A stretch of DNA of 64,000 bases from Theobroma cacao (taxonomy: Eukaryota; Streptophyta; Magnoliopsida; Malvales; Malvaceae): contig NC_030852.1 of the NCBI RefSeq assembly GCF_000208745.1, positions 13,165,572 through 13,229,571 on the forward strand, given 5' to 3'. The translations under genes were made by a program, and so were the position numbers. The notes below the pieces were generated by a model. The model worked only from the letters and a program-made list of their open reading frames with translations, was not told the DNA's origin and did not search any database. Positions within the stretch are counted from its first letter, which is position 1. Each line of letters opens with the position of its first letter. Positions 48,750 through 61,600 of the stretch are shown here, piece by piece.

Positions 48750-49261
48750 ACTAATTTGGCATTGTGCTATCAAGGTGGAAATCTAAAATTAGTAGGATAT
48801 AATGATGTTGATCACGCTGGTGATAAAGATGATCGAAAGTTTACTTCAGGATCTACTTTTATACTTGGAGGCGGAGCTATCTCTTGGAGAAGCAAGAAGC
48901 AGCTTTATACTACTCTATATGCTATGGAAGCAGAGTATGTACCATGCTGTGCTGTAGTACAAGAGGTGGTTTGGTTAAGGAGATTCTTGCAAAGCTTGAA
49001 CATTACTAGGCATTTTAGTGAAGCGTTGTACTTTATTGTGACAACACAATTGCCATAGCTTATACAAAAGATCCTAAATATCATGGAAAAACCAAACACA
49101 TTGATACTCGCTATCATTACATTTGTGACATCATTGCACAGGGTCTTGTTATGTTGAAGTACACTTCCGCAACTGATATGTTAGCAAACCCATTCACTAA
49201 ACCTATTGCTAGAAATGCTTTCCAAAAGCATATTAAGGGTTTAGGGTTATTACGCATTTGA
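48750..49261 (+). pseudogene. pol: Ty1/copia RNase H, C-terminal end of pol
   Basis: Resumes exactly in frame after the gypsy insertion: LALCYQGGNLKLVGYNDVDH (first RNase H Asp region), then DRKFTSGSTFILGGGAISWR, SKKQ and AMEAEYVPCCAVVQEVVWL (Glu/Asp block). A frameshift near 49030 leads into CDNTIAIAYTKDPKYHGKTK, HIDTRYHYICD and a terminal TGA at 49261. RNase H would remove the RNA template during cDNA synthesis. This is the last part of the copia polyprotein. Confidence 0.92.
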
Positions 49262-50310
49262 TATTCATGTACTATTGTTTTGAACAATTAATAAATTAAG
49301 TCTATTTTGAATCATTTGATCAAATGTTGTTCATTAATTAGGGCACATATCTAAGGTAATTATTGTCACTTGGCTTTATAGATTATTCCCCTCACATGGG
49401 ATAATCGCCCCAACACTTCGATAGTGTGTGGGATGAGACTTAAACGATCACAAGATACCAAGCGTTTTGTGATCTCCTTGTCACATGAGTTGTGAGCAAG
49501 GATCTTAGCAATGCCACTATGACTTAAAGTCAAGTTGAGGCTCATAAGAGTCGAACATGGAGATTATCCACACTCCATGGAGCTAGTGATAGCCAGATTT
49601 GAATCTTAGGGGATTGAAGTCAATCTTTTTTGTAGGGATTGGACCGAGATCCGTATGGTGGTTTTGACGTGACAAACCCTAAATTGAAGATCCACCATAA
49701 CATACATTTCATACTGTATGTGCTATTAGTCCACCGATAGAAGGAAGTGATTGAATAGATCTTTGCTTCATAACTGTGTGAGCCTTAAGGACTTATGAAG
49801 TCCAAATTTTATACCTTTTGGGACTTGGATTTATGATATGAAGTTAAGATTTGGTGTTGCTATTTCAGCATTATTTCCAAGGGTAAAAAATGATATGATC
49901 TAATGGAACATGACTAGGAAAGCAGTTAGATCTTAATGGATTGACATGAGTATCCAAGGAAAAATCATTATACATCTCACATACATGGTCTATAACTTAT
50001 TGCCGGAGCGGTTATAAAAACATTAGTTGTTAGATATAATAGTGAGTTTACACACATAAAGGGATTTTGCATAGCTCTTACATGTAGGAGGGATTGAAGA
50101 TGCAAAATCTTGTGTGATTAAAATGATTTGGGGTATGACGAGAACTCGAGCGGTGTTATGTTAGTAAGATGGTAACTTAATATCTCACTGCTCATCAGTA
50201 CCTTTATTTTCTCGTTGGTTGCATGTTCCATTTTCCTTGTATGACAATGAATGGAGAATGAGTTAAATTGAGAATGGTATAAGCAGATGCCAATGTGTAC
50301 GAGTGGGAGA
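49262..50310 (+). other. Copia 3' untranslated region
   Basis: About 1 kb between the pol stop and the 3' LTR. No ORF with a domain. It ends with the purine-rich AGTGGGAGA that should prime plus-strand synthesis. Confidence 0.7.
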
Positions 50311-50853
50311 TATTGCATTTAAATGTGGTACGTCCACATAGCATGCAACTTTATTAATTATTTGTGGATAATTAACTAATATTCAATTAATTAATATTGG
50401 ATATTATTATGATATTCCTTAATTGAATAATTAAAAATAAATGTTTGAGATAGGACATAAATTTAAATTTAATTTGTTTAAATTTAAATAAGGATTAGTT
50501 ACATTTAAATTTAAATATAATACCCTATCTCTATATCCCTAATACATCTATAAATAGTGAACAGATGTACTAGTTTCAACACACAACCAAGAATGAATGT
50601 GAGTTCTTTTATAAGTCAGAAAAACCAAAAACTCTTTTTTCTTTTTTTTTTCTTTCTCTTACTTCTTATGGCATCATCCAAGGCCAAGGGGTTTTGGAAC
50701 ATGTAATTCGTTGTGGAGGACTCTAGTAGCTGCTCCATAATAATAAGAGTGAAGAAATTATTGTGTGCACGAAGGAGGATTTGTAAGTCAAGCTTCTTCG
50801 ATCAGAAAAGGGAGTGGAATATTTATCTAAAAAGGTCAGCACACCTCCCAACA
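50311..50853 (+). repeat. 3' LTR of the copia element
   Basis: 543 bp matching the 5' LTR; its first dinucleotide is TA, not TG. It ends CCTCCCAACA and is followed by CCAAC, a one-mismatch match to CAAAC before the 5' LTR. The TATAAATAG box is kept at 50549-50557. Confidence 0.85.
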
Positions 50854-51121
50854 CCAACATTTTTTACTCACACATGATGGTGAAACCATCATACCAATCT
50901 CTTAAACCGTCCCATTTCAAAGATTATATCGGTTAATGGTCTTTGCAACTGTTAACGGCACTTGATTTTTAGGACTATATTAGGAATTCATTAGAGCCAA
51001 CATAGAGACATCAACCTTTTAAAAAATATATTATCTCACATGCCCTAAACTTATTTAATCATATCAGATTAAGTAGCTCAAAATTTTTTAATGAGCATAC
51101 GTCAACCTCTTTTCACATTTT

Positions 51122-51800
51122 TGTTAGATATGTTAGCTCAATAAAATGAAGAGTAATCCAAGGGGGGTTGAATTGGATTTCTAAAAATCTTTTCCAACAA
51201 ATCAAAATTTCCAATGAAGGAAAGCAAAAGATAATTTTCTCAAATTTGTTTTCAATCAAGAGATGCGAAAGTAATTTGATGAGTAAAGTCTTCAATGTAA
51301 AGTAAAATGCACAAATATAAAAGTGAAAAGTAAAGAGAGAATTGCACAATCAATTTATAGAAGTTTGACCCTCTCTCTAGGTGCCTATGTCTTCTCCCTT
51401 ATTAAGCTAAAGAGTTCAATCCACTATTGATCAAAATCAATACAATGCCTTTCCAAGGATATGACACAACCTTGCGTTTTTAAAGATCAAGCATAACCTC
51501 CCTAGCTTTTCAAGCCTAAATTAGAACGTATATGCTTTTTCAAGGATCAAGAACCACTTCTCCTCTTTCTCAAGGTGAAAAGCAAAAATACCTTTAGGGA
51601 TCGATCCCTAAAGCTTTGTTCATAAAAAATAGTCCATTTTGAACCCAAATTTATGCAAAATACTTAAACACTTCAAATACAAATGCATAGGGGTTTTAAT
51701 TTAGCATGAAGAATTTAAGCTCAAAACTCATTCAAGCAAATTTGATCATGGTTGTTATCATTTCAAAATTATAATCACTTTAAAGTTAATAAAGCTTACA
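51122..51800 (-). mobile_element. Copia-type 3' LTR remnant, shortened
   Basis: The left border TGTTAGATATGTTAGCTC and right border AAAGCTTACA give 679 bp. A purine-rich AAAAAAGGGGTAGAT on - abuts the right side like a PPT, so it is a 3' LTR on -. It matches 53403-55048 at both ends but lacks the middle. Positions 50854-51121 to its left hold no recognised feature. Confidence 0.65.
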
Positions 51801-52104
51801 ATCTACCCCTTTTTTGATATTACAAAACTTTAAGCAAAATTTTCTTGTAAAAAGACTCCTTTAAATTTAATCTTGAAATACATTAAAATGTTAAGCCTTT
51901 AGAAAAACTATGAGTAGGGATAAAGTATTTTGAAAGATTTGAAAACTCTTGCTAACTTCCTTTCAAAGTTATAAGGTTCAAAACTTAAATAAAGCCACAA
52001 GGTCAACAATTTCTTTTCAAGATGCAAAATTTCTCAATAACTCTCTTCTTTTTTGTTATATTAAAAAGGAAGATAGCATAATAAACACAATTTAAAAGCA
52101 CAAT
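51801..52104 (-). other. Copia internal region next to the PPT
   Basis: Non-coding. It is parallel to 55049-55440, which has the same order of blocks: ACAAAACTTT(A/G)AGCAAAATTT, GTTCAAAACTT, GATGCAAAATTTCTCAATA, and TTTTTGTTATAT-AAAAAGG. Confidence 0.6.
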
Positions 52105-53402
52105 AAGCATTTTTTGTTAAAACATATCATAATTGGATGTTTGCATTGGGAAAGATGAAGTGAAAGCCATCAATTGACAAGAAAGGTCCATTTATAGTCA
52201 CTCATACCTTTAAAAGCCTTATTACTCGCCATAAATGGTTTTTTAATCTTATAAATGATTTTAAATCAAAGTCTTTTTCGTTTGTGTTTAAAATAGATCA
52301 TAATTGGATGTTTGCATCGAGTAATGTGAAAGCGGAAGTCATCTATTAACAAGAAAAGTCCATTTATGGTCATTTTTACCTTCAAAAGCCTTGTTACTCA
52401 CTTTAAATCATTTTTTAATCTTATAAATGATTTTAAATAGAAATATTTTTCATTTTGATCAAAACAGATCATAATTGTATGTTAGCATCAGGAAACGTGA
52501 AGCGAAAGCTATCCATTGATTAGAAAAATCCATTTATAGTCACTCATACCTTCAATAGCTTTGTTACTTGCTTTAAATGATTTTTTAATCTTATGAATAA
52601 TTTTAAATCAAAATATTTTTCATTTTTGGTTAAAATAGATCCTAATTGGATGTTTACATTAGAAAATGTGAAGTGAAAACCATCCATTAACAAGAAAAGC
52701 TCGTTTATAGTCACTCATGCCTTCGAAAGCCTTATTACTCGCTTTAAATGGTTTTATAATCTTATAAATGATTTTAAATCGAAATATTTTTTTATTTTTT
52801 ATTAAAATAAATTATAATTGGATGTTAGCATCAGGAAACTTGAAGTGAAAGCCATTCATTGACAAGAAAAGTCCATTTATAGCCACTCATGCCTTTAATA
52901 ATCTTGTTACTTGCTTTAAATGGTTTTTTAATCTTATAAATGATTTTAAATCAAACTACTTTTCATTTTTTATTAAAGCATGAAGCGGAAGCTATCCATT
53001 GACAAGAAAAGTCCATTTATAGTCATGCATATCTTCGAAAGCGTTGTTACTCGCTTTAAATGATTTTTTAATCTTATAAATGATTTTAAATTGAAATATT
53101 TTCATTTTTGGTTTAAACAGATCATAATTGGATGTTTGCATTGGGAAACATGAAGCAAAAGCCATCCATTGACAAGAAAAGTCCATTTATAGTCACTCAT
53201 GCCTTCAAAAGCCTTGTTATTTGCTTTAAATGATTTTCAATCAAAATTTTTTTCATTGTTGGTTAAAACATATCATAATTGGATGTTTGTGTTAGGAAAC
53301 ATGAAGCAGAAGCCATCTATTGACAAGAAAAATCCATTTATAGTCACTTGTGCCTTTAAAAGTCTTGTTACTCGCTTTAAATGGTTTTTTAATCTTATAA
53401 AT
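52105..53402. repeat. Eight-unit tandem array, 171-bp period
   Basis: The AATTGGATGT-type anchor recurs at 52131, 52302, 52473, 52644 and 52816 (spacing 171, 171, 171, 172), then at 53126 and 53277. Between 52816 and 53126 lies one unit lacking about 31 bp, starting near 52976. Each unit carries GAAGC(G/C)A(A/G)AGCCATCCATTGACAAGAAAAGTCC-like sequence and a TTTTAATCTTATAAATGA tail. There is no coding frame. It is embedded in copia internal sequence. Confidence 0.9.
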
Positions 53403-55048
53403 TGTTAGAAATGTTAGCTCTATAATAATGAGAAAAATATCCAAGAAAGGGGTGAAATGGATTTTTTAAAAATTCTTTTCAATAAATTTAAACTTTTTAT
53501 GAAGGCAAGTTTGAAAACAAGTTTCTCAAATTTGTTTTTCACTTTAAAACATGCCAAAAGTAATTTAAGCAAAGTAATGACCAAACAAGCTGAAAATAAA
53601 TTTTCAAACTCTTTAAGGCAAAATGCACTAGTGTAAAATTTTCATAAGCTTCCAATCAAGCCATGCAAAAAATAATTTTCATAAATTTGTTTTTCTATCA
53701 AAGTGTGTCAATAATAATTTGAAGAGTAAATTAAGGATTAAACAAGTTAAGAACAAATTTGATAAATTCTTTAATGTAAATGCATAAATTCAAGTAGTGA
53801 AAAATAAAAAGAGAATACACAATATTTTTATAGAGGTTTGGCTTCCTTGCCTACGTTCTCTCCCTTAGCTCACTAAGGAATTTCAAATCCACTATGAAAA
53901 TTACTTCTTAAGGCTCAAGCATAAACTTTACAATGCCTTTCAAGGATCAAGCACAACTTCTCAATACAATGGCTTTTATGGATCAAACACAACCTTCACA
54001 ATGCCTTTTAAAGGCTAAGGCACAACCTTTTCTCTCTTACAATTGAATAGCAAAGATATCTCTAGAAAGTGGGTTTTGCTAAGTAAGTACATTGTAGGAA
54101 GAATGTAGGAAGAGTGTTATGAGTATAAAAATGTTACAAAAGATAGGAATGAAGACACAAAGGAATTATAGCACAAGAAAGCTTAAAAGCTTGGTGGAAG
54201 AATGTGAATTGCTTGCTCTAGCTTGGTGTCTCTCTTTTTTTTTTCTTTTTCTTCATATAATTTGATTCTTGATCAAATAATGTTTTTCTCCACTCTTTTA
54301 ACCTTGTAAATGTGTTGGAAAAGTCCTTTTTATAGTTGGAAAAGCTTTGGAGCTGTTGAAGAAGATTTGGTGAAGAAAATAGTTGTTTGTCCTTTGATTT
54401 TCATGTGTAATGACTAGTTCTGGACCAAATGTATCGATATTTTGGAATGTATCCATACATTTGGAAATGTATCCATACATTTTGGGCATAATCATTCTAT
54501 TTTAAATGTATCGATACTTTTGACCAAAGTATCGATACTTGTAGCTTAAAACATAGAAAATTCTTCTTTTTGAACCCAATGTGATGCCAAATACTTGGAC
54601 ATTTCAAAATCAAATGCAAGGGAGGTTTAAAACTAATTTAAACAAGTTAAAAAATCATTAAAGCAATTTTCAAAACTCATTCAAGTAATTTTGAAACTTT
54701 TCATATGGAAATAATTAGGCACTTAAAAACTTATTTAAAAATGTTTAAAAACTATTCAAACAAGTTCAAAAACTCATTCAAACAGCTTTAAAAATTATTC
54801 AAACAAGTTCAAAGATCATTTAAGCAATTTTGATCAATTTTCACATGGAAACACTTATGCACTTCAAAAACAAATGTATGAGAGTTTTTAACATTAATAA
54901 ATTAAGTTCAAAATCATTTTCAAACAACTTCAAAAATCATTCGAACAAGTTTAAGGATCACTCAAAGAAGTTCAAAGATCATTGAATCAATTTTAATCAC
55001 TTTTGTCATTTCAAAACTATAATAATTTTAAACCTAATAGAGCTAACA
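53403..55048 (-). mobile_element. Copia-type 3' LTR (second copy, longer)
   Basis: 1646 bp. On + it runs TGTTAGAAATGTTAGCTC to AGAGCTAACA, and on - it starts TGTTAGCTCTATTAGG. AAAGAAAAGAAGAT on - abuts it as a PPT. A TATA box on - is TATAAAAAGG (complement of 54325-54334). Palindromic GTATCGATAC-type motifs lie at 54430-54540, upstream of that TATA. It begins directly in the last monomer of the 171-bp array. Confidence 0.7.
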
Positions 55049-55644
55049 ATCTTCTTTTCTTTGATATGACAAAACTTTGAGCAAAATTTGCGTGTAAAGA
55101 AACACTCCACCTAAGTTTAACCATGAAGTACTTTGCTTTGAAATGCTAAGCTTTTATAAAACTTTGAGAAGGGTTAAAATGCTTTGCTTGTAAGAAAACT
55201 ACTCCCACTAAGTTTAATCATGAATTACTTTGATTTGATATGTTAAGCTTTTATAAAACTTTGAGAAGGGTTAAAATACTTTAAAAGATTCAAAAACTCC
55301 CCCTCAATAGTTGCACGGTTCAAAACTTGAGTCAAGCTACAAGATCAATCATTCTTTTTTGAAGATGCAAATTTTCTCAATATCTCTCCCCCTTTTTGTT
55401 ATATCAAAAAGGTAGATAGAAATACAATAAGCACAATTTGCAATACACAATATGCATAATAAGGAACGTACAAATTGTTGAGAAAAAAATGAATATTCAA
55501 TAAGCACATTTATCACTATACCAATTGTAAAATATACCAATATTCAATACCAATTGTTAAAGATCAATATAAGGCTCAATATACCAATTGATAGATATAA
55601 GTAAAAGCACCCCCTTTATAAGAGCAAATAATCACAAAATCAAT
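55049..55644 (-). other. Copia internal region, non-coding
   Basis: Holds a 97-bp direct duplication (AAGCTTTTATAAAACTTTGA at 55148 and 55245) and a CTCCCCCTTTTTG purine/pyrimidine tract near 55385. No pol domain. It is interrupted at 55645 by a solo LTR. Confidence 0.55.
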
Positions 55645-58600
55645 TGTCACGACTCGGTACTCCCTTCGAGCCCGTGACAACCGCCGCGGTGTCCGATAGA
55701 CACTCATTACCCAGAATGCCAACCAGAACCCCGTAAGGCTTTAATATCAGTTTCTCATTTCCTCTGTGAGTATCTGTTGCCAAATATCACGTTCTAAAAG
55801 ATTTTAAACTATTTCCAACTTAAAACAATAAAAAAATAATTTTCGTCTCATAGGGGTATTTTAGTCATTTTTCTTTGAAAATTTCAAAACCAGCTAATAA
55901 TGTAGTATACGGGTGCAAAACACATATTTCATAATAAAAAATAAATTTGGATGTCTAAAACATTCGTTTAGAATGAAATTATAACTATTAGAATAAAATA
56001 AAAATATTGAATAAAATATTCAATTTTCTAATAAAACAATATTTTTAGAACACTGCATAAATAATTTTTACAATGTAAAAGCAAAATAAATTCATATATA
56101 TTGTAATACAGTAAGCCGGAGTATTTAATTTAATTTATAGTAACAAGTGGGCCCTCGAATAACCAAAAGTAAGAAAGATTGTGAACCTACAGTTTGGAGG
56201 ATGTAAATCCAATGGTGGTCCTCGATGAAATCAGCTATCTATAGACTATTCTGGGCCTAAAATTGGTGGAAAGGAGGGTGGTGAGATTATATAATCCGAG
56301 TGAGTAAACAATCACCATCTAAAATATCTAAAGCTGAGTAAATAGAGACAGATAAAATATATTAGCATACTGCAATTCATCACCTTTCAACTTGTTTCAA
56401 CCAAATAAAATCAATTCATATAAATCGAGTAATCAACATGGCTTATAAATTTCTTAAAAGCTTTGGCTCGTGCCAAAATCATTCTCATACCTTGATTGAG
56501 GGCTATCCCAACCGAGTCCGTCAAGGCTGTTAAAAAGTCATGTACGCATAAATCATGTTTTATTTTGAAAACATAGTCGTTCCTTGGCGTTGGTCGAGTT
56601 CACCCTCACGTGGTGGTTTTGCGTGAAGTGATACTCTAAAGTTATATCTCGGGGAGTTACCTTACTCGCCTCTCCAACTAAGGTAAAATATAACAGGATT
56701 TCGTGCCCCTCTAATAGGCTGGTCCACAGAAAACCCGCCCACTGCAGCAAGCTAAACCCACCATACAATAAAATTTGCGATAGCATGACATGGCAATTAT
56801 TTTATTTTACAGCGTCTCAAGGCTAAATACACAGTTCATACATTTTAACACAAATATCAATTCAGCCATTCATGCAATTATTGTCATAAGCCATTCAAGT
56901 AGAACCATAAATTCACAATACATCAAATGGTCTCCAATTACTCTATTTTTAAAACCTTCATTCAATATCAAGACCATTTAAAAAATCATTTTATTTAAAC
57001 ACATTTTGTTTATAAAACCAAAAAATTAATCATTTAAACTCATTTTTCATAAAATTCACAAAATCGAATAAAAACATACTTTAGATAATGAAGATGATGA
57101 TAAGGTTACTTCACAATAGCGAGATTTTTACGTCGCTATTGATTTCGTACACATATAATTATTCGTATTTGCCAGTCACCTACTTCGTTCGGCACGTTTC
57201 CATAACAAACTTTCCTAGCAACAATTTAAACCCAATATACTTAGTGCATCAATTCCACTTCTCTTTCTCATTCTATCATAAATCCATTCACATAATTCAC
57301 GTCTTAATACATTTTTACTATAATTAATTGCATCCTTTGCTCACGTAATTCTTTAGATTATTAACACCGGTAACTTATTTATGGTATTAAGTGCCTATTT
57401 CAACCTTCTAAGCAACTTAAATTTACTTCATATCACCAAATAACCAATGTATAATTAAATAAAATGGGCTAGCCTCCATACAGTCCAATTTCATAATAAG
57501 CCATGGAGAAGAGTAAAGAAATTTTACCAAATTAGGCTAGGTTGGCCTAAGTCTCCACTTTCCTTCCTTTGTTGTTTTTGGGCCCTTTTTCATGGGTTTT
57601 TCCCACTTCTTTTTAATTGGGCCATGCCCATTCTTTCCTTATTGGGCCATGTCCATTTATATGCATATATATATATATATTTTTTCTTTTTTTTTCTTTT
57701 TTTTCTCCCTTTCTCTTCCTCCTCTCTCCAGCCAATCAGCAGCTTCTTGCTTGTCTTTCTTTTTCTTTTCTCATGTACATAAGCTGTCCACAACTTCCTC
57801 ATCTCTCTCCCTCTCACCGCCGACAACAACTTCTTGTTCTTTCAACCAAGAAATTTTCAGTAGTTGGAGCTGCTCATATCCACATCAAAATCAGCAGCCA
57901 AGCTTGTCACGACCCGGAACCTCCCTCAGGCCCATGACAATCGCCGCGACGTCCCGATTGACACTCATTATCCAGAATGCCAACCGGAACCTCGCAAAGC
58001 TTACATATCAGTTTCTTTCCTTTCCTGTGAGCAATCATTGTTAAATATCGAGTTTTTAGAGAATATATACTATTTTAGATCAAAAACAATCAAAATAAAA
58101 TTTTCGCTACACAGGGGTATTTTGGTCATTTTTTTCTCAAAAATTTCGAAACTGGCTAAAACGTAATATACAAGTACAAAACACATAATTCATATTCAAA
58201 ATGAGTTTAAAAGTCTAAAATCTTCATTTAAAACGAAATTACGGTTATTTGAATATAATAAGAAAATAAAAGAAATATTAAGGAAAATATTCTATTTTCT
58301 TATAAAACAATATTTATAGAGTTATACGTGAATAATTTTTATAGCGTAAAAGCTAAATAAATTTATACATACTGAAATACAGTAAGCCAAAATATTTAAT
58401 TTAATTTACAATAACAAGAGGGCCCCCGAATAAACAAAAGTAAAGAGGACTGTGAACCTACGATTTGGAAAATGCAGATCCAATGGTAGTCCTCGATGAG
58501 ATCAGCTATCTACAGTCTATACTGAACCTGAAATGGGTGGAAAGGAGTTGGGTGAGATTTTGCAATCCCAATGAGTAAACAGACATTATCATAAATATCT

Positions 58601-61600
58601 AAAGGCGAGTAAAATGGAGGCAAGTTTAAACAACAAATTTCAACCCATTTCATAATGTTTTCAATTTATTTCTTAAACCATAAAATATTTGTAATTTACC
58701 AAAACAGTTGTTAAGGCTTATGTCTTTTATTAAAACAAGGCTCAAGCCAAAACTAATCCTCGGGGATACCTTGGCCGAGGCATCTAACCGAGTCCGCCAA
58801 GGGTGTTAAAATATTCACACGTGAAACACATTTTTATTTTTAAAACCAGCCGTTCCTTGGCGTTGGCCGAGTTACACATTCACGTGGGGGTTCGACGTGA
58901 AGTGAGCTCTAATACTACCCCAGGAGTTACCCTCCTCGCCTCTACAACCGGAGTAACTATATAACTGGGTTTACCGTGCCCCTCTAATAGGCAGTCCACG
59001 GAAACCCGTCACTGCAGTGACTAACCCACCAATTTTAATAAAATTTCGACAGTATAACGTGGCTTTTATTTATTTATCCAGCCTGCATAGTAAAACAACT
59101 TACATAAATTTCCCAATGCATTCACAAAATATAGCCACATATACTCATTTCTCATAAGCCATTCCTAGGAAAATATATATTTTTCAAGTCAATTTGTAGC
59201 CTCCAATTACTCAATTTCATAATCAATACAATATATTTTTATTTGTCACATTTATTCCTAAAACATCAAAAATCCCGTTTTAATCTCGTTTTCATTTCAT
59301 AAAATACATAAAGGGCATTTAAAAATAAACTCTAGATAATTTACAATAATAATAAGTTTACTCACCGTTTGTACAAACTAAAAGCTTTCTAAGCGCCCCG
59401 ATCACTACTCGTCGGGTACGACTTCTTTGCCTTTTCCGGAAGGCTCTCCTCCTAGACACATTACAAAAATTTACACAATTCATCACATTGATGCTAAATC
59501 ACTATATAATTAACTTAAATCCTATACTAATGCATGGTATGAAATGCAATAGCCTAAAACGGCTTAAACGCGGTATTAACCTATTTTTGGCACTTTGCCC
59601 GATAAATTGCTAACGCGCTCCATTTTAGCTCTAAATCATCCCATTCTCTCTCCAACATTTCTAACCATTAAATATCAGCCAATAACCTTCTAAAAACAAC
59701 AAAATCAGCTCACTCCCTTCCTTGGAAAATTCGGCCAAAAATGGGACATTAACTCGGTTAATTTTCTACTTTGTTTTTCTATCACGTTTAATCGTTTTTC
59801 ATCATTTTCTCTTCATTTTCCTTAGAATAAAATCAATTCATCATCATTGTACAGCATTGAGCATCCAGCCAAGAGTGGGTATTGTGAAAATTTAATGATT
59901 TCTTGCCCAATTTAATTTCTAAACACATTTAACTAACTAAAACTATCAATTTAACTAAAAATCAAAACCTAAAAATTTCAATTTCTCTCCCCTAGAATTT
60001 CGTCCAGCCCTTGATATCACTTTTTGATCTCTCTCCTCAAGCATGCTAAATGGAAATAAAGGCATAGGAAAGGTAGAAATCAAGCTAAAATCGAAAAATC
60101 TTACCGTTAGACGCGTAAACGGTCGAAAACCGCGAATTTCCCTTTGAATTTTCTTGTTTCTCTTTGGTTTTTCTTTTTTTCTTCCTTTCCTCTCTATTTC
60201 CTCTCTTGTTCTTCCTTATGGCCGGCCAGCACTTAAAATTTGGGTTTAAATGGGCTGATTTTTCATTAAAATAATATTATATCATTAAAAAATGCCACAT
60301 GTCACTTTCCCATTGGCCCATTTTTAAAATTTCATCCATTTGTTTCCAAATTTTCACCATACACTTGTCTCATATATTCATAGCTTAGATAAAATTCTCA
60401 GACTCATCCAAAGTCTCGGTGGAGTAATTTTTGAAATTTACACTTTTGCCCCCGTAAAAGTCAAAAATTACATTTTTGCCCCAAAAATTGAAAAATTGCC
60501 CATAGACATATTTTTCATCCCTTATACTCATACCATTCTCCAATTTGTCAAATTTGATCTAAATTCTCTCAAAATCTCAAATTTTGTCCGTGGGTGGCAA
60601 AATTACGATTTTGCCCCTACACTCCAAAAATCACCAGAATTAAACTTTTTCACTTCCTATCATTAAATTATACTCCAAATAGTTAATCTTGGTCAAAAAT
60701 TTCACTCCATGATCAAATTATTATCTTAGGTGGCAAAATGACGATTTTGCCCTTGAATATCAAAATTTCTAATTTTACCCCAAATGAACCCTCGAACTCC
60801 GAACAATCATTTTTTTCATTCCTGGACTATAAAATATTAAATTTCATCCTACAATTCCTATTTGAACTAGTTCGAGGTTAAATCAACTCAAGTGTACCGT
60901 TAGGTACGATATCGGGTTTCGTCTTTTCTTAGGTGCTTTCCTAGCATAATAACATGCTACTCAGTGCATGTATGTCATGACATGTATTTATAGGGTCAGG
61001 TTTTACAAAGCTGCTCTATTTCTCCTCAAAGTCAGTAGCTAAGCTGCTCTATTTTCCCTTCAAAAATCAGTAGCCAAAGCTACAAAGATTAGCAACCAAA
61101 ACTTCACCTTTCAGCCTTTAAAATCAGCAACCAAAACTTCACCTTTCAGCCTTCAAAATCAGTAGCTAAAGCTACTCCTCTCACCCTTAAATTGACAGCA
61201 AAATAGCTCTCCTTTCCTCCCTAAATGGAAGCAAAACCACCCCCCTCAACTCAGCTTTTTCAGCCTTTCTTTTCTTCTTTTCTTTTCCCTCACCGTTCAT
61301 CTTTTCTCTTCTTTCTTTTTCCTCTCTCTCGGCTGCTTCTCTCTTTTTTCTTTCCTTTGTTCTTTTGTTTTTCTTTTATTCTCCCTCACAACCGACTTCT
61401 CTCCCTTCTTCTTTACTTTAGTTATTTACTTATTTATATATATATATATATTTTTTTCTTTCATGAATCTTCCAATTTTGCTGGCCCCCCCATCTTTCTT
61501 TCCTTCTTCATTTTTATTCCACATGGCCGGCCTCCCCCATCCATCAAATAAATTAAAGAGTCTTTTGACTCTTTTTATTGACCACATGGGCGGCTGCCCA

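Larger units (their letters stand above)
16714..50853 (+). mobile_element. Ty1/copia retrotransposon, split by three insertions
   Basis: One element with LTRs at 16714-17255 and 50311-50853, a PBS at 17257, gag-pol pieces in the copia order gag, PR, IN, RT, RNaseH, and a PPT-like AGTGGGAGA before the 3' LTR. Insertions at 21423-23244, 23453-27578 and 28002-48749 account for about 26.7 kb. Removing them restores a continuous pol alignment: TTN|LALCYQ is rejoined exactly across the gypsy element. The probable TSD is CAAAC (16709-16713) against CCAAC (50854-50858), one mismatch. Stops and frameshifts throughout make it inactive. Confidence 0.88.

Noticed and set aside
52105..53402. Centromeric alpha-satellite because of the 171-bp period
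   Set aside because: The period coincides with the primate satellite, but the sequence and organism are unrelated. A centromeric role is unsupported by sequence alone.
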